A stretch of DNA of 64,000 nt from Ruegeria sp. ANG-S4 (GTDB lineage: Bacteria; Pseudomonadota; Alphaproteobacteria; Rhodobacterales; Rhodobacteraceae), in contig NZ_JWLK01000005.1 of the NCBI RefSeq assembly GCF_000814005.1, positions 620,001 through 684,000 of the forward strand. Reading direction: 5' to 3'. Each line of letters opens with the position of its first letter. Position 1 is the stretch's first letter. The position numbers and the translations under genes were made by a program. Shown here in pieces: positions 50,911 to 59,132 of the stretch. A model generated the notes under the pieces. That model did no database searches. It saw nothing but the letters and a program-made list of their open reading frames with translations, and was not told where the DNA came from.

Positions 50911-50915
50911 GATTG

Positions 50916-52550
50916 CTATTCAGCCGCCGCTGACTGTGGATCACAGTCGCGCACCAGCTTCCATTGTATCGCTTCCAACAAAGCCTCGAACGAGGCGTCG
51001 ACTATGTTTGCACTGACGCCTACGGTGGACCAGCGCCGTCCTTGCCCGTCTTCGCTGTCGATTATGACGCGAGTCACCGCCTCGGTTCCGCCCTGCGTTA
51101 TTCGCACCTTGAAATCCACCAGATGCATGTCGTCCAAAATCGGGGAATACCGCCCCAGATCCTTGGCCAACGCCCTTGCCAACGCGTTTACCGGACCGCG
51201 GTCGCTGCCACTGTCATCCATCGACTCGCTGACCGACAGTTTCTTTTCGCCGTCAACTTTCACCACAACAACCGCCTCGGACAGGCTGACCATCTTGTTG
51301 TACTTGTTCTTGCGGCGTTCCACGGTGACTTTGTACCGTTTGACTTCGAAAAACTCGGGCATCTGCGCAAGTTCATCCCGCGCCAACAGCTCAAAACTGG
51401 CCTGCGCGGTGTCGTAGGAGTATCCCTCTGCCTCGCGCGCCTTGATCCGTTCGAGGATCCGCCCAAGCGCGGGATCACCTGCTGCGACGGTCAAGCCGGC
51501 CTCGGTCAGACGTTTTCTCAGGTTCGACTGACCGGCCTGGTTCGACATCGGTATGATCCGCGCATTGCCGACGCTGGCCGGGTCCACATGCTCGTAAGTC
51601 GAAGGGTCCTTAAGGATGGCGCTGGCGTGCAACCCGGCTTTATGCGCAAAAGCGGACGCGCCGACATAGGCTGACTGCTTACTGGGGACCCGGTTCAGAA
51701 TATCGTCGAGCATCCGGCTGATACGGGTCAACCCGGCCAAAGCATCCGGGCTGACGCCGATCTGATATTTCGACGCGTAGGGTTCTTTCAAAAGCAACGT
51801 GGGGATCAACGCCGTCAGGTTCGCGTTGCCACAGCGTTCGCCCAAACCATTCAACGTACCCTGAATTTGCCGCGCACCCGCATCGACGGCGGCCAGGGAA
51901 CAGGCAACTGCGTTTTCCGTGTCATTGTGCGTGTGAATTCCCAGCCTGTCGCCGGGAATTCCGGCATCAATTACTTCGGACACAATTCGCCCAACCTCGG
52001 CAGGAAGTGCGCCACCGTTGGTGTCACACAGAACAACCCACCTGGCACCGGCGTCGAAAGCCGCCCGGCAAACGCGCAGCGCATATTCCGGATTGTCCTT
52101 GTATCCGTCAAAGAAATGCTCGGCATCAAACAGGGCCTCGCGCCCCTGCCCGACAATATGCGCGATTGAGGCCCGGACATTTTCAACGTTCTCGTCCAGA
52201 TCAATGCCCAACGCGTGCACAACGTGATAGTCGTGCGATTTGCCCACCAGGCATACCGCTTGCGTGCCTGCATTCATGACTGCCGCCAGGACATCGTCGT
52301 TGTCGGCGGATCGCCCCGAGCGCTTGGTCATGCCGAACGCGGTCAAACAAGCCGACGTCTTTGGCGCCGTCTCGAAAAACGCGCTGTCGGTGGGGTTCGC
52401 GCCGGGCCAACCGCCTTCGATATGATCAATACCCAAAGCGTCCAGAGCCTGTGTGATCTGCACTTTCTCAGCGGTTGAAAACTGGACACCCTGAGTTTGC
52501 TGCCCGTCCCGCAGCGTCGTATCGTAAAGGTATAGGCGCTCTTTTGTCAT
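50916..52550 (-). CDS. cimA: (R)-citramalate synthase
   Basis: A 544-residue HMGL-like enzyme condensing pyruvate with acetyl-CoA to citramalate, for isoleucine synthesis. LYDTTLRDGQQTQGVQFS is the catalytic signature, GIHTHNDTENAVACSLAAVDAG the metal-binding HxH region, and a LeuA-type allosteric domain ends the protein. The lack of an intact leucine-biosynthesis neighbourhood and overall form favour CimA over LeuA. Located just downstream of cysS. Confidence 0.88.
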   Translation of the reverse strand: MTKERLYLYDTTLRDGQQTQGVQFSTAEKVQITQALDALGIDHIEGGWPGANPTDSAFFETAPKTSACLTAFGMTKRSGRSADNDDVLAAVMNAGTQAVCLVGKSHDYHVVHALGIDLDENVENVRASIAHIVGQGREALFDAEHFFDGYKDNPEYALRVCRAAFDAGARWVVLCDTNGGALPAEVGRIVSEVIDAGIPGDRLGIHTHNDTENAVACSLAAVDAGARQIQGTLNGLGERCGNANLTALIPTLLLKEPYASKYQIGVSPDALAGLTRISRMLDDILNRVPSKQSAYVGASAFAHKAGLHASAILKDPSTYEHVDPASVGNARIIPMSNQAGQSNLRKRLTEAGLTVAAGDPALGRILERIKAREAEGYSYDTAQASFELLARDELAQMPEFFEVKRYKVTVERRKNKYNKMVSLSEAVVVVKVDGEKKLSVSESMDDSGSDRGPVNALARALAKDLGRYSPILDDMHLVDFKVRITQGGTEAVTRVIIDSEDGQGRRWSTVGVSANIVDASFEALLEAIQWKLVRDCDPQSAAAE

Positions 52551-52597
52551 GTTCTGGCTCTTTGGCTAGACAGTTGCGTTGGGTGCATTTGCTCTGT

Positions 52598-53995
52598 TCA
52601 GATGCTCTCCAGCTTTGCTGGATCAAAGTCGGTTCCGGCGACCAATTCGACCGAGTCCTTGCTCATCCGCACTTCGAGGCCCGCCGCCAGAAACACCGAC
52701 TTCAACCGGTCAACTTCCGAAAAGTCCTTGCTGACCATCGCAGCAGCCCGCGCCGAGGCCAGCCTTTCTTCGTACGAAGAAAAGTCGGCTGTCTCGACTT
52801 CAGCCCAGGCCCCCAGCTCATCTGACAGCAAACCCAAAACCTGAGCGCTTGCCAGCAATCCCGCGGCATCGCCGTCCGCAGCCAGACGGTGCAGCTCTGT
52901 GATGGCACCTGCCGTGTTCATGTCATCTGCCAGCGCATCGATAACGGCGGGTGCCGCGTTGGCGGCGGGCTCGCCCCCCGCTGTCAGCGCCCGCCACTTT
53001 CGCAGCGTTGCCTCAGCATCACGTGCCTTTTTCTCGGTCCAGTCCATCGGCTTGCGATAGTGCGTCTGCAAGAACACAAAACGGATCACTTCACCCGGAA
53101 CGCCCTTTTCCAGAAGGTCATGCACGGTGAAGAAATTGCCCAGAGATTTGGACATCTTTTTGCCCTCGACCTGCAGCATTTCGTTGTGCAGCCAGACCCT
53201 TGCAAAGTCGCCCTCGGGATGCGCGCAGCAGCTTTGCGCGATCTCGTTCTCGTGGTGCGGGAACATCAGATCGTTGCCACCACCGTGGATATCAAAGCTA
53301 TCGCCAAGCAACTCATAGCTCATCGCCGAGCATTCGATGTGCCATCCCGGCCGACCACGTCCCCAAGGGCTGTCCCACCCCGGCAATTCATCGGTCGAAG
53401 GCTTCCACAGCACGAAATCCATCGGGTTTTTCTTGTAGGGCGCAACCTCGACCCGCGCGCCAGCGATCATGTCATCGACAGATCGGCCCGAAAGCTTGCC
53501 ATAGTCCGCTTTCCACGTATCGACGGCAAATAGAACGTGACCTTCGACGGCATATGCATGTCCCTTTTTGATCAAGTCTTCGATCATCGTGATCATCTGC
53601 GCGATGTATTGCGTCGCCCGCGGCATTTCATTGGGCTCCAATGCGCCCAACGCGCCCATGTCGTGAAGGTACCAACCGATTGTTTCGTCGGAACGCTCCG
53701 CGACCAATTGCTCGAGCGTTCCTTTTGCCCCGGCTTGCTTCCGAGACAATGCGGTCGCGTTGATCTTGTCATCCACGTCGGTGAAATTCCGTGCATAGGT
53801 GACGTGATCCGGACCATAGACATGCCGCAGCAGCCGGAACAGGACGTCAAAGACGACCACCGGGCGCGCATTGCCAAGATGAGCACGGTCATAAACCGTC
53901 GGGCCACAGACATACATCCGCACGTTCTCGGGGTCGATCGGCACGAAGTCTTCCTTCGTCCGCGTCCGTGTGTTGTGCAGTTTGATCGTGGTCAT
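52598..53995 (-). CDS. cysS: Cysteinyl-tRNA synthetase
   Basis: A 465-residue class I synthetase. The zinc/active-site [15 protein letters not shown] contains the HIGH-like HLGN, zinc ligands continue in WHIECSAMS and HHENEIAQS, and KMSKSLGN is the KMSKS loop. Full length. On the same strand as cimA with a 47-base gap. Confidence 0.96.
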   Translation of the reverse strand: MTTIKLHNTRTRTKEDFVPIDPENVRMYVCGPTVYDRAHLGNARPVVVFDVLFRLLRHVYGPDHVTYARNFTDVDDKINATALSRKQAGAKGTLEQLVAERSDETIGWYLHDMGALGALEPNEMPRATQYIAQMITMIEDLIKKGHAYAVEGHVLFAVDTWKADYGKLSGRSVDDMIAGARVEVAPYKKNPMDFVLWKPSTDELPGWDSPWGRGRPGWHIECSAMSYELLGDSFDIHGGGNDLMFPHHENEIAQSCCAHPEGDFARVWLHNEMLQVEGKKMSKSLGNFFTVHDLLEKGVPGEVIRFVFLQTHYRKPMDWTEKKARDAEATLRKWRALTAGGEPAANAAPAVIDALADDMNTAGAITELHRLAADGDAAGLLASAQVLGLLSDELGAWAEVETADFSSYEERLASARAAAMVSKDFSEVDRLKSVFLAAGLEVRMSKDSVELVAGTDFDPAKLESI

Positions 53996-54214
53996 CAGGC
54001 TAAGCTCCTAAAACAGCGTATACGTCTCGCGTTGGCGCGGGCTTAGCAACTTGTCTCAGGGATGAAAACGAAAGAAACCGGCCCGCTTGATAAATCAGCA
54101 GGTAATGCAGCAGATAATGATGCAGGTCATCGGGTTCATGGGGGACCAGATAGCACGAGATGCGCGTCGAGCCAAGCCTTGAGTTCAAACGCAACAGGCT
54201 GCATCCTTCCGGGC

Positions 54215-54559
54215 ATGAGCCGCGAAATCGTCAACGCCATTTGCGCCGAACTGCCGGGCGCGGACCTGTCCGACCCTTGGGGCGGCGGGCATGACGCGTG
54301 GAAAGTAGGCGGTAAGATGTTCGCCTGCATCGGCTCGGTCGGCGATGGCGTATCCGTCAAAACACCGGATATCGAAACCGCGCAAATGTTGATAGATGCG
54401 GGTGTTGGGACCAAGGCCCCCTATTTTCACCGCAGTTGGATTCGGCTGCCCTGGGATGTGGACCCCGACGAAATGCGGCATCGCCTTATCGCGTCTTACG
54501 ATCTTGTACGGTCGTCGCTCACCAAGAAAGCCCAGGCTCAGCTACCGCCACGAACCTGA
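54215..54559 (+). CDS. MmcQ/YjbR-family protein
   Basis: A 114-residue protein of the MmcQ/YjbR fold: MSREIVNAICAELPGADLSD, HDAWKVGGKMFACIGS, and PYFHRSWIRLPWDVDPDEMR. The family is often described as DNA-binding-like, but function is not established. The start at 54215 is chosen from family alignment; an upstream in-frame ATG at 54062 adds a low-complexity leader. Precedes an aminotransferase gene by 58 bases. Confidence 0.82.
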   Translation: MSREIVNAICAELPGADLSDPWGGGHDAWKVGGKMFACIGSVGDGVSVKTPDIETAQMLIDAGVGTKAPYFHRSWIRLPWDVDPDEMRHRLIASYDLVRSSLTKKAQAQLPPRT

Positions 54560-54617
54560 TTGACAATCCTTCGCCGCTCTGTCCCATTTCGCCCAAGACA
54601 CTGAACGGAGGCGCGCC

Positions 54618-55805
54618 ATGAAACTGTCGCATCGCATCACACATTTGACCGGCGGTGGGCCGGACGGTTGGGACGTTTTTTACCGAGCGCGTCGAATGGT
54701 GGCCGAAGGTCACGCGATCACTGAACTGACCATCGGCGAACACGACATTCCTACCGATCCCGAAATCCTTGGCGCAATGGACGCGTCGGCGCGTGGCGGG
54801 CATACCGGTTACGCCATGGTGCCAGGAACTGATCTGTTGCGCGATACAGTGGCGGCACGGTTACAAGTCAGAACCGGCGTAAAGACAACCCGCGACAATG
54901 TTCTGATCACTCCGGGTGGTCAGTCGGCATTGTTTGCCGCCCATGTCGCTGCGTGTGATCCCGGCGACGTCGGGCTGTACCTTGATCCCTATTACGCCAC
55001 CTACCCCGGTACCATTCGCGGTGCGGGGGCCATCGCACGCGCGGTTGAAACCCGTGCCGAGGACGCCTTTCAGCCGCGTGCCGACGAGATCGAAGCCGTG
55101 TCGGACGGTGCGGTATCCCTGTTGATCAACACACCAAACAATCCAACCGGTGTCGTCTACTCTGCGCAGACACTGCACGCGATATCGGGTGTCTGTCAGC
55201 GTCGTGACTTATGGCTCATCTCGGATGAGGTGTACGATACTCAGGTTTGGGAGGGCAGCCATCTGTCCCCGCGCGCCATTCCGGGCATGGCCGAGCGCAC
55301 GCTGGTCGTTGGTTCGATGTCCAAATCCCACGCGATGACCGGATCGCGCTGTGGTTGGATTGTGGGCCCGACCGAGGCGATCGAACACCTGATCAATCTT
55401 GCAACGCATACCACTTACGGTGTGCCCGGGTTCATTCAGGACGCCGCCAGTTTCGCCCTGAATGCCGGGCGGGAATTGGAAGAAAAGATTGCAGCCCCGT
55501 TCCGCCGTCGGCGCGAATTGGCGATGCAGGTTCTGAGCGCTCAGCAAACTGTTGGTCTGATCCCGGCCCAGGGCGCGATGTACCTGATGCTGGACATTCG
55601 TGCCACGGGACTAAGCGGCGAAGCCTTTGCCAACGCCCTGTTGGATACACATGCAATTGCTGTCATGCCCGGCGAAAGCTTTGGAGGCGCGGCCGCCGGA
55701 CATATTCGCGTGGCCATGACCATTGATGATGACCGGTTTGCCACTGCCCTGCAAACCGTATGTGATTTTGCGGCTCAATTGGCCGCAAACAAAGGGGCCG
55801 CGTGA
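54618..55805 (+). CDS. PLP-dependent class I aminotransferase (AruH/AspC-like)
   Basis: A 395-residue fold-type I aminotransferase. The PLP lysine is in VGSMSKSHAMTGSRCGW, NNPTGVVY and WLISDEVYDTQVW hold the PLP-binding Asn and Asp/Tyr, and the C-terminal Arg is in GHIRVAM. Much of the sequence parallels Pseudomonas arginine-pyruvate transaminase AruH, but no arginine-catabolism gene is nearby, so the substrate is open. Ribosome site GGAGG precedes the ATG at 54618. Confidence 0.85.
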   Translation: MKLSHRITHLTGGGPDGWDVFYRARRMVAEGHAITELTIGEHDIPTDPEILGAMDASARGGHTGYAMVPGTDLLRDTVAARLQVRTGVKTTRDNVLITPGGQSALFAAHVAACDPGDVGLYLDPYYATYPGTIRGAGAIARAVETRAEDAFQPRADEIEAVSDGAVSLLINTPNNPTGVVYSAQTLHAISGVCQRRDLWLISDEVYDTQVWEGSHLSPRAIPGMAERTLVVGSMSKSHAMTGSRCGWIVGPTEAIEHLINLATHTTYGVPGFIQDAASFALNAGRELEEKIAAPFRRRRELAMQVLSAQQTVGLIPAQGAMYLMLDIRATGLSGEAFANALLDTHAIAVMPGESFGGAAAGHIRVAMTIDDDRFATALQTVCDFAAQLAANKGAA

Positions 55806-55808
55806 CGA

Positions 55809-56327
55809 TCAAAATCTGAAAGTTGTGCGCAGATTGAAAACGTTGGTCTCGACTGACCCGCTTGATCGCGCCGGGACGTCAAAGTCCTGGCGCAGTGCCT
55901 CACCGCTGATCACGAAATTATCGGTCAGCGGGTAAGCCACGCCAATTCCGTAAACAGCCGCCGTGTCGCTGTCGCCCGACGTGTCCGCGCGCGCCGTGCC
56001 GACCACAACATAGCCCAAGGCCGGGCCGAAATCGTAACCCCCACGAAGCTTCAGGCGGGATACGCCATCCAGGCTGCCTTCGCCTTGACCTAAATCCAGG
56101 TTGAGCCAGTTGTACTCCAACTCGCCGCCCAGTACGAAACTGCCGAAATCGTAGTCATACCCGATATGAGGGCCAAAGGCAGAATCGCTGCCGCCAACAC
56201 CGTCGGACCCGTCAGCGTCGGCGTAACCGAAACTGAATCCCGCATAGGGCCCTGTCCAATCCTCGGCAAATGCCGGGACAGCGCCAGTCAGCATCAAAGC
56301 AGCCAGTATCGCCTTTGTTGGTCTCAC
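55809..56327 (-). CDS. Outer-membrane beta-barrel protein (Omp25/porin-like)
   Basis: A 172-residue secreted beta-barrel. The chosen start is GTG at 56327 after GGAGG (spacing 5), giving the signal peptide VRPTKAILAALMLTGAVPAFA. The mature part is alternating beta strands ending LRTTFRF, with the terminal Phe required for barrel insertion. Family OmpA-like 8-stranded barrels. Surface role unknown. Confidence 0.82.
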   Translation of the reverse strand: MRPTKAILAALMLTGAVPAFAEDWTGPYAGFSFGYADADGSDGVGGSDSAFGPHIGYDYDFGSFVLGGELEYNWLNLDLGQGEGSLDGVSRLKLRGGYDFGPALGYVVVGTARADTSGDSDTAAVYGIGVAYPLTDNFVISGEALRQDFDVPARSSGSVETNVFNLRTTFRF

Positions 56328-56607
56328 GCGGACCTCCGAACAGCTGACGCCGGATCGAACACTGCAGCCAAAGCAACGCGCCGACATGCCCGACAGCCAG
56401 AAATTTGAACAACCTGCCTTTACATAACTATGTCTATCTTAACAGATTTCTATCAATACGGGAAAAAACATTTCCTCACGCTGTGTTGTGTCTTTGTCAG
56501 CAGATAACCCGAAAAATCCGATAAAATTATGTCGTGACCACGTCGCAAACAGAACAGAATTTGCCACCGAGGTTTGGAAGGTTTAATCAAGGTTAACGAG
56601 GGAACCG
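56328..56607. other. Upstream region of the methyltransferase gene
   Basis: AT-rich stretch between the outer-membrane protein gene and a short leader-like frame. It probably contains the promoter for the MttB-family gene. I see no cobalamin aptamer motif here. Confidence 0.4.
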
Positions 56608-56700
56608 ATGCAAAACGAAGTCTGGAAGATCCAACTGATCAGTCTGACTATCGGCGCTGATCGGGGCCGTGCCGCGCGTGGTCGTCCGGCCTGCGCGTGA
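56608..56700 (+). CDS. Possible 30-residue leader peptide before the MttB-family gene
   Basis: An ATG at 56608 follows GAGGGA and encodes 30 residues ending in an arginine-rich tail (ADRGRAARGRPACA) before TGA, 47 bases ahead of the methyltransferase start. The good ribosome site contrasts with the weak one of the methyltransferase itself. Could be a regulatory leader, or chance. Confidence 0.35.
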   Translation: MQNEVWKIQLISLTIGADRGRAARGRPACA

Positions 56701-56747
56701 TTTTGATGCGCAATCAACAACGATTCCCCTGAACCGGACAAACACTC

Positions 56748-58292
56748 ATGAATGAACAAACCCGCACCCCATCTCGCAGCGGAGGGCGCTCGGCCCGCCG
56801 TGCCGCACGCGCCTCGGCCCTGCCCGAGCATCTACGCCCCGTCCGCCCCGGAATGGAGGGTGGTGTTCTTAAAGTTCTGACCGACGTTCAGGTCGAACAG
56901 ATACATCAGGCTGCGCTTACCGCGCTGGAAACCATCGGCCTTGCAGACGCACCGCAAAGCGGCATCGACTATTTGGTTGGTGCGGGCTGCACGCTGGGCG
57001 ATGACGGGCGCATCCGTTTCCCGCGCGCGTTGGTCGAGGATACGCTGGCCAATGCCAATCGCTCGGTTACCCTCTACAGCCGCGATGGCAAAACCGACCT
57101 CGAACTTTCGGGAACGCGGGTTCACTATGGCACCGCTGGTGCCGCCGTCAGCATGGTTGATATCGAGGGCAACGCTTATCGCGATTCGACGGTGCAAGAT
57201 CTGCATGATGCCGCGCGCATTTGCCAAGAGCTTGATAATATTCACTTTGTTCAGCGTCCGATGGTCTGCCGCGACATCGCTGACAACCTAGAGATGGACT
57301 TGAATACGATCTACGCGGCCTGTTCTGGCACCTTCAAACATATCGGCACCTCATTTACCGAACCCAGCCATGTCCCGCCCGCGCTGGAAATGCTCCACAT
57401 GATTGCCGGTGGCGAGGATAAGTACCGCGAACGTCCGTTTGTGTCGAACTCGAACTGTTTCGTCGTCCCGCCGATGAAATTCGCCACCGAAAGCTGCGAA
57501 GTGATGGAACTTTGCATCAAAGGCGGTATGCCGGTTCTGCTGCTGTCGGCCGGAATGGCCGGGGCAACTGCGCCTTCGACAATCGCCGGTGCCATCACGC
57601 AGGCGACCGCCGAATGTCTTGCCGGATTGGTTTATGTAAACGCCGTAAGCCTTGGTGCCCCTGCGATTTTTGGCACTTGGCCTTTCGGGTTGGACCTGCG
57701 GACAGGTGCCATGTCGATCGGCTCGGGCGAGCAAGCATTGCTGACCGCAGGCTGCGCGCAGATGCACCACTTCTACAACCTGCCGGGCGGGGCCGCGGCA
57801 GGCGCGTCCGACTCCAAGCTGCCCGACATGCAGGCCGGGTGGGAGCAGATGTGTTCTAACGTCATGGCCGGCTTGTCCGGGGTCAACATGGTCTATGAGG
57901 CGGCGGGAATGCACGCCTCACTGCTCGGCTTCTGCTTTGAAAGCCTGATCCTGGCGGATGACCTGATCGGACAGGCACAGCGATGCGTCAGAGGCATCGA
58001 AGTCACGGATGAGACGCTGGCGCTGGATCAGATCGCCGAGGTCTGCATGGGCGGTCCGGGTCACTATCTGGGAACCGATGCCACCCTCAGCCGGATGCAG
58101 GCCGACTATGTCTATCCCACATTCGGGGATCGCACCTCTCCGAAGGAATGGGCGGAACTTGGCAAGCCGGATTTGTTGAGCAAGGCCGCAGCCCGAAAAG
58201 AAGAGATCCTGTCTTCTCGGCCCGCTGCCAAATTTGATCCCCTATTGGACTCAGAGATCCGGAGCAAGTTCCACATTCACTTACCTGCGTAA
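56748..58292 (+). CDS. MttB-family corrinoid-dependent methyltransferase (non-pyrrolysine, MtgB-like)
   Basis: A 514-residue member of the trimethylamine methyltransferase superfamily lacking an in-frame amber codon, so a non-pyrrolysine member. Some of these (MtgB) transfer a methyl group from glycine betaine to a corrinoid protein. Recognisable blocks include GAGCTLGDDGRIRFPRALVE, FKHIGTSFTEPSHVPPALEM, and GMAGATAPSTIAGAITQATA. The TIM-barrel type and full length are clear; the true methyl donor is not. No corrinoid-protein gene is adjacent. A terminator-like hairpin follows the stop. Confidence 0.85.
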   Translation: MNEQTRTPSRSGGRSARRAARASALPEHLRPVRPGMEGGVLKVLTDVQVEQIHQAALTALETIGLADAPQSGIDYLVGAGCTLGDDGRIRFPRALVEDTLANANRSVTLYSRDGKTDLELSGTRVHYGTAGAAVSMVDIEGNAYRDSTVQDLHDAARICQELDNIHFVQRPMVCRDIADNLEMDLNTIYAACSGTFKHIGTSFTEPSHVPPALEMLHMIAGGEDKYRERPFVSNSNCFVVPPMKFATESCEVMELCIKGGMPVLLLSAGMAGATAPSTIAGAITQATAECLAGLVYVNAVSLGAPAIFGTWPFGLDLRTGAMSIGSGEQALLTAGCAQMHHFYNLPGGAAAGASDSKLPDMQAGWEQMCSNVMAGLSGVNMVYEAAGMHASLLGFCFESLILADDLIGQAQRCVRGIEVTDETLALDQIAEVCMGGPGHYLGTDATLSRMQADYVYPTFGDRTSPKEWAELGKPDLLSKAAARKEEILSSRPAAKFDPLLDSEIRSKFHIHLPA

Positions 58293-58304
58293 CATGTTGA
58301 AAAA

Positions 58305-58328
58305 GCGGCCCGTTATCTAACGGGCCGC
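58305..58328. terminator. Terminator hairpin between convergent genes
   Basis: GCGGCCCGTTA-TC-TAACGGGCCGC: an 11-bp perfect stem shared by the methyltransferase gene and the convergent EF-hand gene. The U-tract is weak (AAAA upstream serves the minus-strand transcript). Confidence 0.75.
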
Positions 58329-58342
58329 CTGACTTGTGGCAG

Positions 58343-58588
58343 TTAGCCGTTGCTGGGCGGCAGCAGACCCGCCTCCTGTGCTACGGCGATTTCATCGGCA
58401 TCCAATGCACCGTCACCGTTTGCATCCATAGCCGAAAAGCCGTCTGTATCGACTTCGGGCATCACGGCCTGAACTTCTTCGATGGTCAGAACGCCATCGC
58501 CATTTGTATCTGCACTGGACTGAGCCAGTGCCAGTGCGGGCAGACCAAAGGCGATTGCGGAAATGACGGCAAGATATTGCGGTTTCAT
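58343..58588 (-). CDS. Secreted EF-hand calcium-binding protein
   Basis: An 81-residue exported protein: signal peptide MKPQYLAVISAIAFGLPALA, then two EF-hand loops, DTNGDGVLTIEE and DANGDGALDADE, each with the Asp/Asn ligand spacing and terminal Glu. The start at 58588 follows AGGAGG. A calcium buffer or sensor in the periplasm is likely; partner unknown. Confidence 0.85.
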   Translation of the reverse strand: MKPQYLAVISAIAFGLPALALAQSSADTNGDGVLTIEEVQAVMPEVDTDGFSAMDANGDGALDADEIAVAQEAGLLPPSNG

Positions 58589-59132
58589 GAGTGTGCCTCC
58601 TGAGTGGATTTCTGTGTTTATGTCCGGACACCGCACAGAAACACGCAGTCAGCTTGCCGAGTCACCCTGCCCCGGCCGCAAACAAGAATTCGCGCCATTC
58701 TCCGCGTGTTTGTCCGAGTCGCATCTGCAATCAACCGCTGGCTGAAACAGGAAAATGCTGCGTCGGCGGTTCTTTCCCGAAGGGTACAGGCAAATCCGGC
58801 AAAGCCTTGCCGGAAACGGCGACTCGGATCCAAGAAAAAGAAAGGGGGCCGAAGCCCCCTGTCAGTTTCGCCTTCCAGGCTCATTTCGTTGACCGCCCGG
58901 TGTTTTTTTGCCTGCGGCCTGGACTGCGCATGGGACGAGCGCACCCGCCCCCTGAAAGAGTGGGAGGGAGCTAATATTCCGCCCCACCCTGTTTTCGGCC
59001 AACACGGGCATGTCGACCGGGTGGACCAAGGCATCTTTGGTAAGTCTCAGCGCCTTGACCCTGTGTTCGGCGGGACCGGAGATCCGGGGGGAAATCACGG
59101 TCCCTGCACCCCGGGTTGTCGGGGCGCTAATT
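58589..59132. other. Gene-free stretch downstream of nrdJ
   Basis: Some 540 bases without a gene I can support. Open frames here are out of step with any family and partly antisense to the end of nrdJ. It contains the nrdJ terminator at 58835-58858. Confidence 0.45.
58835..58858 (-). terminator. Intrinsic terminator for nrdJ
   Basis: On the minus strand GGGGGC-TTCG-GCCCCC is followed by TTTCTTTTTC. A strong stem with U-tract about 275 bases past the nrdJ stop, so the transcript has a long 3' tail. Confidence 0.85.
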
